64,000 nt of DNA from Tipula vernalis (lineage: Eukaryota; Arthropoda; Insecta; Diptera; Tipulidae): positions 249,112,764-249,176,763 of the forward strand of contig OY282559.1 of NCBI GenBank assembly GCA_958295665.1, read 5' to 3'. Under the pieces are notes generated by a model. The model ran no database searches and was not told the DNA's origin. It saw only the letters and a program-made list of their open reading frames with translations. Positions 9,466 to 21,147 of this stretch are shown piece by piece; within the stretch, counting starts at the first letter, position 1; each line of letters begins with the position of its first letter. A program made the position numbers and the translations under genes.

Positions 9466-12400
9466 AAATACATTCTCTTTATTAATAATAATTTATTTCT
9501 ACATAAACAAATAATTGTTAAAGTTGTTATTAAGAATTTTGTGTGCCTACAAGATATTAAAGTAAAGAATATCGGAAATAAGTTGATTATGTTGAAAACA
9601 GAACAATTTGTTTTAAACAAATATATTTTTTTATATTAACAAATGAGCTTCTTCAAACCCTGTTTTAATGTACAACACATAAAATTATTAATTTAGATTT
9701 TTTTTTTTTGAATTTAGAATTTGGTTTAGAAAATATTATAAATAATAAGTTTTTGTTATAAATAAATCGTTTTGTTATTAAGAAATTTAGAAGAAATCAA
9801 TTATTCCTTTCCTTAGTTACATTAAATCCAGTTTCCATATAAACTTTTCGATAAACTGTGTTTTCGGTGAATTGTTAAATCTTCATATAAAATTCCTATG
9901 TGGCGCGAAAATTCATAGAAACACAATTCACCGAAAACACAATTCACCGAAAAATTCATATTAAAAGTTGCAAATGTTCCATAGTAAAATGATTTTAGTA
10001 TGAGACTGACTAAGTATTCTTAACAAGAATTATTGTGATGAAATTATTTATTTATAACAAATAAATTAACAATAAAATTATTTATTTATAATAAATAAGT
10101 TAACAATAAAATTATTTAAATATTTTAATTTTAATTTGTTATTAACAATATAATTTTTAAGAATTATTCGAACTTTTTGTTAACAAAAAAAAAAACTCTC
10201 ACTTAGCAAAAATTCATATAATAAGAGCAAGAAAATTATAAACAATACATTTTTATAAATAATTTAATTCTACATAAACAAATACATTTATTAATGACAA
10301 TTACGGTTGAAAACATAATTATTTAAATTATTGCAAAAATTGTTATTAAGAATTTTGAGTGCGTACAAAAAATTTTGGTAAAGGGTATTGGAAATCCGTT
10401 GATCATGTTGAAAACAGAATAATTTGTTATAAACAAAATAACTTGTTTTAAACAAATATATTTTTTTATATTAACAAATGAGCGTCTTCAATAATTTGTG
10501 TTTCAATGTACAACACATATAATTATTAATGTAGATTTTTTTTTTTTTGAATTTAGAATTTGGTTTAGAAAATATTATAAATAATAAGTTTTTGTTATAA
10601 ATAAATCGTTTTGTTATTAAGAAATTTAGAAGAAATCAATTATTCCTTTCCTTAGTTACATTAAATCCAGTTTCCATATAAACTTTTCGATGAACTGTGT
10701 TTTCGGTGAATTGTTAAATCTTCATATAAAATTCCTATGTGGCGCGAAAATTCATAGAAACACAATTCACCGAAAACACAATTCACCGAAAAATTCGTAT
10801 TAAAAGTTGCAAATGTTCCATAGTAAAATGATTTTAGTATGAGACTGACTAAGTATTCTTAACAAGAATTATTGTGATGAAATTATTTATTTATAACAAA
10901 TAAATTAACAATAAAATTATTTATTTATAATAAATAAGTTAACAATAAAATTATTTAAATATTTTAATTTTAATTTGTTATTAACAATATAATTTTTAAG
11001 AATTATTCGAACTTTTTTAAAAAAAAAAAAAAAAAACTCTCACTTAGCAAAAATACATATAATAAGAGCAAGAAAATTATAAACAATACATTTTTATAAA
11101 TAATTTAATTCTACATAAACAAATACATTTATTAATGACAATTACGGTTGAAAACATAATTATTTAAATTATTGCAAAAATTGTTATTAAGAATTTTGAG
11201 TGCGTACAAAAAATTTTGGTAAAGGGTATTGGAAATCCGTTGATCATGTTGAAAACAGAATAATTTGTTATAAACAAAATAATTTGTTTTAAACAAATAT
11301 ATTTTTTTATATTAACAAATGAGCGTCTTCAATAATTCGTGTTTCAATGTACAACACATATAATTATTAATGTAGATTTTTTTTTTTTTGAATTTAGAAT
11401 TTGGTTTAGAAAATATTATAAATAATAAGTTTTTGTTATAAATAAATCGTTTTGTTATTAAGAAATTTAGAAGAAATCAATTATTCCTTTCCTTAGTTAC
11501 ATTAAATCCAGTTTCCATATAAACTTTTCGATAAACTGTGTTTTCGGTGAATTGTTAAATCTTCATATAAAATTCCTATGTGGCGCGAAAATTCATAGAA
11601 ACACAATTCACCGAAAACACAATTCACCGAAAAATTCATATTAAAAGTTGCAAATGTTCCATAGTAAAATGATTTTAGTATGAGACTGACTAAGTATTCT
11701 TAACAAGAATTATTGTGATGAAATTATTTATTTATAACAAATAAATTAACAATAAAATTATTTATTTATAATAAATAAGTTAACAATAAAATTATTTAAA
11801 TATTTTAATTTTAATTTGTTATTAACAATATAATTTTTAAGAATTATTCGAACTTTTTTAAAAAAAAAAAAAAAAAACTCTCACTTAGCAAAAATACATA
11901 TAATAAGAGCAAAAAAATTATAAACAATACATTTTTATAAATAATTTAATTCTACATAAACAAATACATTTATTAATGACAATTACGGTTGAAAACATAA
12001 TTATTTAAATTATTGCAAAAATTGTTATTAAGAATTTTGAGTGCGTACAAAAAATTTTGGTAAAGGGTATTGGAAATCCGTTGATCATGTTGAAAACAGA
12101 ATAATTTGTTATAAACAAAATAACTTGTTTTAAACAAATATATTTTTTTATATTAACAAATGAGCGTCTTCAATAATTTGTGTTTCAATGTACAACACAT
12201 ATAATTATTAATGTAGATTTTTTTTTTTTTGAATTTAGAATTTGGTTTAGAAAATATTATAAATAATAAGTTTTTGTTATAAATAAATCGTTTTGTTATT
12301 AAGAAATTTAGAAGAAATCAATTATTCCTTTCCTTAGTTACATTAAATCCAGTTTCCATATAAACTTTTCGATGAACTGTGTTTTCGGTGAATTGTTAAA

Positions 12401-12793
12401 TCTTCATATAAAATTCCTATGTGGCGCGAAAATTCATAGAAACACAATTCACCGAAAACACAATTCACCGAAAAATTCGTATTAAAAGTTGCAAATGTTC
12501 CATAGTAAAATGATTTTAGTATGAGACTGACTAAGTATTCTTAACAAGAATTATTGTGATGAAATTATTTATTTATAACAAATAAATTAACAATAAAATT
12601 ATTTATTTATAATAAATAAGTTAACAATAAAATTATTTAAATATTTTAATTTTAATTTGTTATTAACAATATAATTTTTAAGAATTATTCGAACTTTTTG
12701 TTAACAAAAAAAAAAACTCTCACTTAGCAAAAATTCATATAATAAGAGCAAGAAAATTATAAACAATACATTTTTATAAATAATTTATTTCTA
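9466..12793. repeat. Tandem array of four ~840-bp satellite units
   Basis: The marker TGGCGCGAAAATTCATAG occurs at about 9901, 10740, 11581 and 12422, so the period is 839-841 bases. Each unit contains an inverted pair, TTCGGTGAATTGT and ACAATTCACCGAA, around that marker, able to form a stem-loop. Units 1 and 3 share CGATAAACTG and AAATTCATATT; units 2 and 4 share CGATGAACTG and AAATTCGTATT, so the array has an A-B-A-B order. Unit 1 is diverged at its left edge and the array stops abruptly near 12793. A 442-base piece of a B-type unit is present again at 16019-16460. Confidence 0.9.
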
Positions 12794-12825
12794 AATGAAG
12801 ACTGCCTTATTGCTGCTTGTATACA

Positions 12826-12870
12826 TATAAAATTGAAACTTAAAATTGATTTGCTTAAGTTCAATTTCCT
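12826..12870. repeat. Short hairpin downstream of the array
   Basis: AAATTGAAACTTAA and TTAAGTTCAATTT flank a loop of roughly ten bases. Function unknown. Confidence 0.45.
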
Positions 12871-12884
12871 TCTTCATTCAGTAT

Positions 12885-13065
12885 TGAAAATAACTGTTTT
12901 TCGGTGAATTATTTTTCGATGAATTGTTATTGCGAGGAATTGTGATTTCGTAAAATTGTTATTCGTTGAATTGTTGTTCTATGAATTGTGTTTATATGAA
13001 TTGTTTTTAGACGAATTGTTTTTCGCATAATTGTTTTTCGTTGAATTTTCGGGGAATCCTAAAAT
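12885..13065 (+). repeat. Degenerate ~16-base repeat of the TGAATTGTTTTTCG type
   Basis: About ten imperfect copies of a TTTTCGNTGAATTGT-like unit follow one another. The unit is the same word as the stem-loop arms in the 840-bp satellite, so this tract probably belongs to the same element as the array. Confidence 0.6.
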
Positions 13066-14318
13066 TCGTATCATAAATATTGAATCGACGCCTAAGAATT
13101 CTTAAAATAAATATGTTCATTTTATTTTTATTTTATTTTTATTAGGTGTTATGGAAAAACCGGTTTGAATATATTTTGTACTTCCTCAAATGTCAATAAT
13201 AGAACCCAATAACCCAAAAACTCATAGTTTAAAGTTTATAGCACGCTAAAAACTCATTAGTCATATCAGAACCAAAAATATTATGAGCATGAGAACTGAC
13301 TAGTCTAAAAAAATAATAAAGTCATTTGCCATACTTATTTCTCATAAACCCGGAATTCGGCTCCTGCATAGCGATTTTGGTCGCAATTTTAGGATTGAGT
13401 TGAGAATTACCGGAAGGCAATAGTATTGGTAAATTGTATTGGTGTCCAAAGAATACAGAAAAACAGAGAATAAACATTTGATAAATAAAAAAAACAATTC
13501 AGTGTTATCTCATGCGTACGAAAGGAATGTTTTACATATTTTTATTTCCAGTAATTTTCTGTAAAATTTAAAACTAATAAAATGGTAAATTAAATAATGA
13601 TTTAAAGATAAACAAAAGTTAGCTAAAACTAGAAAATAAGTTAGAAAAATATTTATAAACTATAATTTTATTAATAATTTTAAATAATGAAAAGACACAC
13701 GACAATTTTATTTTTCAAATGTTTATTCTCACATAACTCAAAAAAAAAAAAAAAAAGTTAAAAATATTATGAATGTGGCCGACTAAGAATGTATAAATTA
13801 AAAACCATTTATATATGCTGCTTTTTGTTTTTATTGAAGATCACGAGCAATATTTTTGATTGCGTATATTGTTTTGGATTTTTGTTAACGAAGTAAAATG
13901 TATCCAACAATAGATAGAAAAACATGAATTCCTCATGTAAAAGATAGGGAAAAATAACTCAAGGCGAGCGAAAGCAACAAAAGTTGAACCGATTTCACCC
14001 GCTTAGCTTATTTTTGATACTTACCATCATGAGAAAACACACTAATACAATAAAAATATTTGACGGCATACAATAGCAAAATGTATATTATACGCCGTGT
14101 ACATATACAAAAACAAAATTCTCAATCCTCAATCCTCATTTTGCGACCAAAATCGATACCCTGGTGACGTTAAATTTTGTTTGTGAAAACCTATATTTGT
14201 GCCTGGATTGCGCATTTATTCCTGGAGGGTTTTTATAAGTGGATTTTTTTCCTGGCGTTCGAGTCGTTTCTGCACCGTTACCTAGATCGTTATTATTTTT
14301 TGATTACGGAATATTAAT
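13066..14318. other. AT-rich DNA ahead of the gypsy remnant
   Basis: No coding sequence was recognised. The last 150 bases are less AT-rich and may be the leader of the gypsy remnant, but no LTR could be found on this side. Confidence 0.4.
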
Positions 14319-14560
14319 TTGGAAATTCCTGCTGCAATATTGATACGAGTGAGCTGCCGAAATATTGGTTGTTCGAGCCGTGATCGAAACGTTTTCAATC
14401 AGGAAAGAACAAATTCGGACAAATCTTGTAAGCGTTGTGCACATGTGTTATGGCACGATGAAAACGAATGTTATGCGATTAAATGGACGTGTCACACTTG
14501 GAACAAAATAGGGCGTACTTCTTTAGTGTGCTGGCCGAATCCAAGGAGAGCCATCCTCAA
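14319..14560 (+). pseudogene. Gypsy Gag nucleocapsid remnant (two zinc knuckles)
   Basis: The translation contains two adjacent knuckle-like motifs. The first has C37, C40, H46 and C51; the second has C58 and C71 but Trp-61 and Arg-66 where Cys and His would be expected. Spacing between the two is as in retrotransposon nucleocapsids. The knuckles are the RNA-binding part of Gag. The upstream Gag body is not recognisable. A pyrimidine tract ending TTTTTGCAG at about 14580 looks like a splice acceptor but may be chance. Loss of ligands shows it is non-functional. Confidence 0.55.
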
Positions 14561-14629
14561 CCATTTCTTTATTTTTGCAGGGGCAAGATATGTTATCCGA
14601 AGTGGTCACCTATAACTGCAAAAAGCAAT

Positions 14630-14710
14630 TAAATCAAACGGGTCCAGACACCCTCACTCAACAAAAGCAAACGGGTCCAGACACCCATATTCAGCATCAA
14701 CACTGGAGTC
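14630..14710 (+). repeat. Two-copy 33-base repeat
   Basis: ACGGGTCCAGACACCC occurs at about 14639 and 14672 in otherwise similar CAACAAAAGC context, within the gag-pro linker of the gypsy remnant. Confidence 0.6.
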
Positions 14711-14959
14711 ACGACACTCAACAACAAAAGGTATGTTTAACTAAAAACAAAGGAAAAATCAATCAAAAAAAACCCAAAACAGGCAAATCCTGTATTATCG
14801 TAATTTTATCATTATTGCAAATAATAATTTTGCATACCATATAAAGTTAGTTATTATAGAAAAGCAAGAAAAAATATTTAATTTAACAAAAAATATAATA
14901 CAAAACAGTAACGAAAAAATTAACAAATATTTTTACAAGCAAACAATCATCGTAATCAC

Positions 14960-15419
14960 AACAATCATCGGTAGAGATTTTTTCGACGAACATAAAGTCG
15001 ACATACCGTAGAGCTCAAATCAACTCAGAGTAGGTCAAAAGCTCATTAAATTATCAAACCAATCTGAGAACCGAATTACGCTACCTGCACGGAGTGAAAC
15101 AATTATAGAAATAAAAACGGAAACCGATCAGTTATGCATATGCTTAGCTCAAGAAATAATACCCGGAGTAATCATACCACACATGTTGTTAAAACCAGAA
15201 AATTTCAAAGTAAGGATACGAGTAGCCAATACACTCTCAAGAAAAACAGAATTACAAAATTTCCAACCGGAGCTAGAATTAATAACCCAATATTCAGAAG
15301 TAAACAACACAATGAGTAAAGCAATAGATAGAGAAGAAATGTTAGCACAAATCATTACAGAAAATCTTGACACCAATAACAATGTGCAAAAAATTTATAA
15401 ATACTGTCATTATGTTTAA
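14960..15419 (+). pseudogene. Gypsy protease end and protease-RT linker
   Basis: IIGRDFFDEHKVDI at about 14965-15005 is the conserved C-terminal block of a retroelement aspartic protease (the G-R/K-D-F/L signature). Past a stop codon the frame continues through ITLPARSETIIEI, a typical post-protease linker of 412/Blastopia-like gypsy elements, to LLKPENFKVRIRV and on to a stop at 15417. The active-site DTG is not recognisable upstream. It belongs with the RT that follows. Confidence 0.5.
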
Positions 15420-15461
15420 AGTACCAAGAATTTTTTTTCATAGAATGTGACAAATTAACTA

Positions 15462-16018
15462 GTGTGTCAGGAGTTAGACACGATAAATCTATACACAGAT
15501 TCCAAACCAGTTCATATCCCACGACACCGACTCCCTCAAACCCACAAAGAGGAAATCAACAAACAAGTTAGTGAGATGCTTGCTGAAGGCAAAATCCAAC
15601 CCAGTGTTAGCCCTTTCAATAGCCCACTTTTAGCAATCCCAAAGAAACCCGGAAAAGACGGCAAACCAAAATGGAGAGTCGTAGTTGATTTCCGAAAATT
15701 GAATGAAATCACAATAGGTGATTCATTCCCACTCCCTAACATAAATGACATTCTTGACCAACTAGGTCATGCTCAATATTTTTCAACTTTAGACATGGCT
15801 AGCGGTTATCATCAAATCGAGATGAACCCTAGCGAATCACAAAAAACAGCTTTTAGCACAGATTATGGCCACTTCGAATTTATACGAATGCCATTCGGTC
15901 TCAAAAATTCACAGGCGACATTTCAAAGAATGATTAATAACATTCTACGCGGTTTTCAAGGCCTCGAAGGATTCATGTATTTGGACGACGTGATCATATA
16001 TGGGAAAAATCTTAACGA
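15462..16018 (+). pseudogene. Gypsy reverse transcriptase, first (truncated) copy
   Basis: The frame starts in the RT fingers region (PVHIPRHRLP, then EMLAEGKIQPS) and runs through the palm to STLDMASGYHQIE and the catalytic YLDD, ending at GKNLN. At 16019 the sequence switches abruptly to part of the 840-bp satellite, which supplies the remaining in-frame codons and a stop. Bases 15564-16018 recur without visible difference at 16461-16915. It is a broken half of the RT gene. Confidence 0.85.
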
Positions 16019-16460
16019 AAAAATTTTGGTAAAGGGTATTGGAAATCCGTTGATCATGTTGAAAACAGAATAATTTGTTATAAACAAAATAACTTGTTTT
16101 AAACAAATATATTTTTTTATATTAACAAATGAGCGTCTTCAATAATTTGTGTTTCAATGTACAACACATATAATTATTAATGTAGATTTTTTTTTTTTTG
16201 AATTTAGAATTTGGTTTAGAAAATATTATAAATAATAAGTTTTTGTTATAAATAAATCGTTTTGTTATTAAGAAATTTAGAAGAAATCAATTATTCCTTT
16301 CCTTAGTTACATTAAATCCAGTTTCCATATAAACTTTTCGATGAACTGTGTTTTCGGTGAATTGTTAAATCTTCATATAAAATTCCTATGTGGCGCGAAA
16401 ATTCATAGAAACACAATTCACCGAAAACACAATTCACCGAAAAATTCGTATTAAAAGTTG
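16019..16460 (+). repeat. Satellite fragment inside the duplicated pol gene
   Basis: 442 bases identical in every marker checked to a B-type unit of the array (CGATGAACTG and AAATTCGTATT variants), corresponding to about 10368-10811. The right junction has a CAA microhomology with pol; the left joins at an A run. Confidence 0.9.
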
Positions 16461-17892
16461 CAAGTTAGTGAGATGCTTGCTGAAGGCAAAATCCAACCCA
16501 GTGTTAGCCCTTTCAATAGCCCACTTTTAGCAATCCCAAAGAAACCCGGAAAAGACGGCAAACCAAAATGGAGAGTCGTAGTTGATTTCCGAAAATTGAA
16601 TGAAATCACAATAGGTGATTCATTCCCACTCCCTAACATAAATGACATTCTTGACCAACTAGGTCATGCTCAATATTTTTCAACTTTAGACATGGCTAGC
16701 GGTTATCATCAAATCGAGATGAACCCTAGCGAATCACAAAAAACAGCTTTTAGCACAGATTATGGCCACTTCGAATTTATACGAATGCCATTCGGTCTCA
16801 AAAATTCACAGGCGACATTTCAAAGAATGATTAATAACATTCTACGCGGTTTTCAAGGCCTCGAAGGATTCATGTATTTGGACGACGTGATCATATATGG
16901 GAAAAATCTTAACGACCACAATAGCAAGCTAACTGAAGTTTTCGTAATTTGTCGAAACAACAATCTTAAACTCCAATGCACCAAGTGCCAATCCTTAAGA
17001 AAAGAAATCACTTTTCTAGGTCATTTGATAACCCCTGAAGGTATCAAACCTAACTCAGTCACCATACAAGCAGTTCAAGATTTCCCAGCCCCGAAAAATG
17101 TCAAAGAAACCCAATCATTCTTAGGACTGGCAAATTATTACCGTCGTTTTATCCCAAAATTCTCAGAAATAGCTGAGCCACTAACCAAATTGACACGCAA
17201 TGGCACACCCTTCATTTTTTCTGAAACATGTCAACAAGCATTAAATTCACTAAAGCAATGTTTGGTTAAACCACCAATCTTGAAATATCCTGACATGACA
17301 AGACCGTTCACACTAACGACAGACGCTAGTGATTATAGTTTAGGAGCGGTATTGTCGCAAATTTACCCAACAGGTGAGTTCCCAATAGCATATGCAAGTA
17401 GGGCATTAGGTAAATCTGAAAGAAACTACTCCACCATTGAAAAGGAGATGTTAGCAATTTATTGGGCTGTCAATAACTTTAGACCATACCTTTACGGTAG
17501 GAAATTTACAATCGTAACTGATCATAAACCTCTCACAGGTAACTTAGCAAAAATTCCCAATCGAATCCTAAAATGGAATTTAAAATTTGTCAGAAGATAA
17601 TTTCGAAATCGTTCACAAATCGGGTAAACAAAATACGAATGCAGACGCGCTAAGCCGTATTCATCATAACCAAATAACAGTAGTCACAGGAGCACAAGCC
17701 AAAGAAAATGAAGCAGATGTCATACAGAGAACAAGAAAAACAAAGTCAGATCCACATACACCTCCTACCCAAAATAAAGCAGAAAATATAAACAAAAATA
17801 AAAACATAGTGTATAAAATAACGTTAAATTATATTGTGCCACAGTTCACTCAATTCATATCAGGAAATCATAGCAAGAAATGTCAGGGTTAA
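16461..17892 (+). pseudogene. Ty3/gypsy RT-RNase H (second copy)
   Basis: The RT lacks its extreme N-terminus, lost at the duplication junction. Counting from 16458, D78 lies in STLDMASG and YLDD at 140-143. The thumb and connection (FLGLANYYRRFIPKFS) lead into an RNase H domain with TTDASDYSLGAVL (D289), EKEMLAI and TDHKPLT (D355). A frameshift near 17590 moves the frame; the end of RNase H (GKQNTNADALSR) is then readable to about 17670. Integrase is absent: after about 17892 unrelated non-LTR sequence begins. The sequence style is 412/Blastopia/17.6-like gypsy. It would copy RNA into DNA and remove the RNA strand if intact. Confidence 0.85.
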
Positions 17893-18235
17893 GGAGTGTC
17901 TTAAACTTAGGAAATCTGAGTTGAGGCTGCTTACCGGCTCCCTCACAGGCCATGTCCCCTTAAGGTATCGATCTGGAAGCAGAATCAGCGAAACATGTTC
18001 TGTGCTAATGCCCAGCCATTTTCCAACAAAGACTGCAACATCCAGGAGGGAGAACAATGAGCCCGGATAGAATGTATCTTGTACCGGCCAGTAGTATTAT
18101 CAGATGTATTAAGAGCCTGAATATTGACTGGACGGATAATAAGGTAGGGTCCAGCACAATAGATCTTTTAGGTCGCAGTGCGAGGTGGCTTATCGCCCAC
18201 ATGGTCCTTCAATCAATAATAATAAGAAGAAGAAG
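17893..18235 (+). pseudogene. 3' end of a non-LTR retrotransposon
   Basis: The translation SELRLLTGSLTGHVPLRYR matches the L-x-G-x-L-T-G-H-x-x-L-x-x-H/Y segment after the RNase H of I/Loa-like non-LTR elements. Other frames give CPAIFQQRLQH, the remnant of the usual Cys-rich tail. The segment CCAGGAGGGAGAACAATGAG through GACTGGACGGATAAT recurs, diverged, at about 44590-44690. It ends in AATAATAATAAGAAGAAGAAGAG, a microsatellite-like tail of the kind such elements use instead of poly(A). Stops break every frame. Confidence 0.6.
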
Positions 18236-18239
18236 AGCA

Positions 18240-20075
18240 CCAATAATTAATGCAACAAAATTTGTTAACAAAAATTCACAAAATCACTTACTACAATTTT
18301 CGCGCAATTTTACTGTTCACTTTTAATTTTTATATCTTACTAATTGTGGTATGATACATTTTCTGAATTGAAATAAATCAATGCAGGAGTTCCGCAGGGC
18401 AGTGTATTAGCGCCGGTTTTATACCTACTATACACTTAGATCTTCCTACATTAGAAAACAACACAGTGGCAACTTTTGCAGATGATACGGCGATCTTAGC
18501 TGTTGGAAAAAGCAACGAGGAATCAACACAGAAGTTACAGTCAGCTATAACTCAAATATATAAATGGACAAAATGGAGAATAAAACTAAATGGAGCTAAA
18601 TCAGTTCACATAAACTTTACAAACAGACGATTCGAACATATTCCGATTACCATAAATCGGGAAATAATACCGCATTCAAACACAGCTTAGTATCTCGGCA
18701 TGACCCTGGATGCTAAACTACGATGGAAAGCACACGTCAAGAAGAAATATGAAGAATTAAGACTTAAATGCAGAAAAATGTATTGGCTGATGGGAAGGAA
18801 CTCTTCTTTATCAACATACAACAAGCTTCTACTTTATAAGCAAATATTGAAACCGATTTGGACTTATGGTATTAAGCTTTGGGGTTGCACCAAGCGTTTC
18901 AGCCGAAGATTTCAGAATATGGTATTAAGGAACATCGTTGATGCACCTTGGTATGTCAGGAACAATGACCTTCATAGGGACCTTAAAATGAACCTCATCT
19001 TAAACGAAATCCAGGAAAAAGCACGGAGACATGAAGAAAGGCTCCGCTAACATGTGAACATTGAGGCAACTCAGCTCTTAAGCATCACGAATTTAGTACG
19101 CAAACTTAAAAGAACCAAACCTTTTGAGCTGGTGTGCTTGTCAGTTTAAGCAGCATTGTGCTGATCTAAAATCCACTACAAAGATGTGGTTTACTTCAAT
19201 TTACCAAACACTATGGACCGCCAATGGGAAGAAGCCATAGATTAATTTAAGTTAGTAAATTAAGTTAGAAACAAATTGCTCATTAGTCCTGTATAAATAA
19301 ATAAATACAATTTATTTTAAATAGAAAAAAAAAATAATAAAAAATATCTCATTAATTCACTTTTTAAATCACTTTTTTATTCATTTTTAAATCTTTACAC
19401 TATCGCTTTCCAAACACTAATAATCTAATCTCCGTTCGCTTTTTATATACTCAAACCAAAACTTTTAGAAATTTCATGATTTTTCCAGTTAAAATAGTTT
19501 TGAAATATTTAGAACAGTTTTATTATGGAAAATTCCATTTTACTACAATAAACTTTGTGCTATTAAATAACTTATTCTATTTTACTCTACGTGTCACCAA
19601 AACAATATCTTTCTTGTTACGTTTTTGCCTTTTAAATTAAGGTTCGTATCACTGGATTGTGAATAATACAAAATCAATTTAATTTATCACCAACGAATTT
19701 ATTTATTTCACAAAATTTATTACAACACAGTTTATGAATAAAAATTCACAAAATCACTTTATATAAATTATTCTCAAATTTTACTGATCACTTTTACTTT
19801 TTATTTTACACTAAAACACTTTTTAATTCCTTTTAATCTTTACACTACTTACCAAATATTACTAATCCAATTCGACTTCGTTCGCCTTTTTATATACACA
19901 AACCAAACTTCTAGAAAGCTCATGACTTTTCCAGTTAGAAAAGTGTAGAGACATTTAGAACAATTTTATCATGGAAAATTCCATTTTAGTACAGTTAAAC
20001 CTTGAGCTATTATTTTAACTTATTCTATTACACACTAGATGTCACCGTTACATTATTTTATTCTATTTCCCATTT
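18240..20075 (+). repeat. Two tandem units of a ~446-bp repeat, the first interrupted
   Basis: Landmarks repeat in order: AAAATTCACAAAATCACTT at 18271 and 19741, TTTTTATATAC-CAAACCAAA-C blocks at about 19440 and 19890, and ATGGAAAATTCCATTTTA at 19525 and 19971 (446 bases apart). In unit 1 the first and last landmarks are about 1020 bases farther apart than in unit 2; the jockey fragment accounts for the excess. The internal TATATA box after a GC-richer stretch makes an LTR origin conceivable, but no TG...CA ends were found. Confidence 0.65.
18384..19300 (+). pseudogene. 5'-truncated jockey-clade non-LTR retrotransposon
   Basis: It begins inside the RT palm at GVPQGSVLAP and includes VATFADDTAIL (the catalytic FADD box), WRIKLNGAKSVHINF, YLGMTLDAKLRWKAHV and the thumb segment KPIWTYGIKLWGCT, all typical of jockey/X-element RTs. 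Stop codons occur before DLPTLEN, before YLGM and after EERLR. It ends with a short AAATAAATAAATAC tail near 19300. The absence of everything 5' of the palm is normal for incomplete target-primed reverse transcription. It sits inside one unit of the 446-bp repeat. Confidence 0.85.
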
Positions 20076-21147
20076 TTATAGTTTTTTAAAACGACCGAAC
20101 AGAAACCAAACATCGACCGTTTAAAAACATGACCTTGAAAATAATCAGAAAAAGAAAAAGAGAGTAACAATATTGATTAGAAGTTCTACTGTAAAATTAT
20201 CAAATATTTTTTTTCCTTAAATTATTGCTGATATCAGACATCTATATATAAATGGTTTTTGATATTATTTATGGTATCGATTTTGTGGTATTCATTTGGG
20301 TTCGCTTATTTATTTTGACTGTATTGTCGTTGACAATAATAACACCGTAATCTTGATTAAGAAAAGTGCCGTTAATAATTTCTAAATTAAAGTACAATAA
20401 GAGCACATTTCTGAATTTTGCACTCAAATTTAATCAAAACTAAAACAAACGAGTGATGAGTATTTCATTTTCTATTATTTTAATAACAATAACAATATAG
20501 AAATTCGTTACCAAAATCAACATCAAAAGAAAAAAAATGTTTTACTTGGTGTTATTTATAGACTGTTTAATTACTTTAAAATTATAATCTCATAACAATT
20601 ACAACGTTTAAAGAATTCATAATTAAAACATAAAAGAAAATAGCTTTTATTAGCTTCGTTAACTATATGAACACCATCCCAACAGTTTTGTTTTATAAAT
20701 CTGTATAATTATTTTATGTGCCCCTACTAACACATCCACATTTATAGTTTTCTATTCTCACCCCCCCCCCCCCCCTTGTAGATTACACATGTATTATGTT
20801 TGATACAATAATAGTGTTGTCTACATATTTTCAGATAGACGTAACCACAGTATTCGTATTTAGATATTCTAGACTTGTGTACAACACAAGTCAAAAAAAT
20901 TTGAAAAAAGTTTGTAAAAAAAACTTTTTAGTTTATGATAGAAGCTAAAACCGTAAAGTTTTGTAATTGGAAATCAAACCTGCAAGTTTTGTTTGTGTGT
21001 AACTTTTCATTCGTATAGTGATCGCATTCAATACTCTTTAGCATTTTACATAATTGCTTATTTATTGTATAGATATCTGCCTAAGTTCAATGAAAGTTCA
21101 ATGAATCTTCATACCAACATTATTGTATTAGACCACTTTTAAACATG
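20076..21147. other. AT-rich DNA with a C15 tract
   Basis: No gene was seen. A run of 15 C residues (20761-20775) is the most GC-biased feature in an AT-rich stretch. Confidence 0.4.

Noticed and set aside
9466..12793. The 840-bp units as LTRs of the gypsy remnant at 14-18 kb
   Set aside because: Four tandem copies, no TG...CA ends, no primer site next to them and no flanking duplication; the satellite piece inside pol is better explained by rearrangement.
9466..12793. CRISPR-like regular array
   Set aside because: Units of about 840 bp without distinct short spacers, in a eukaryotic genome; it is satellite DNA.
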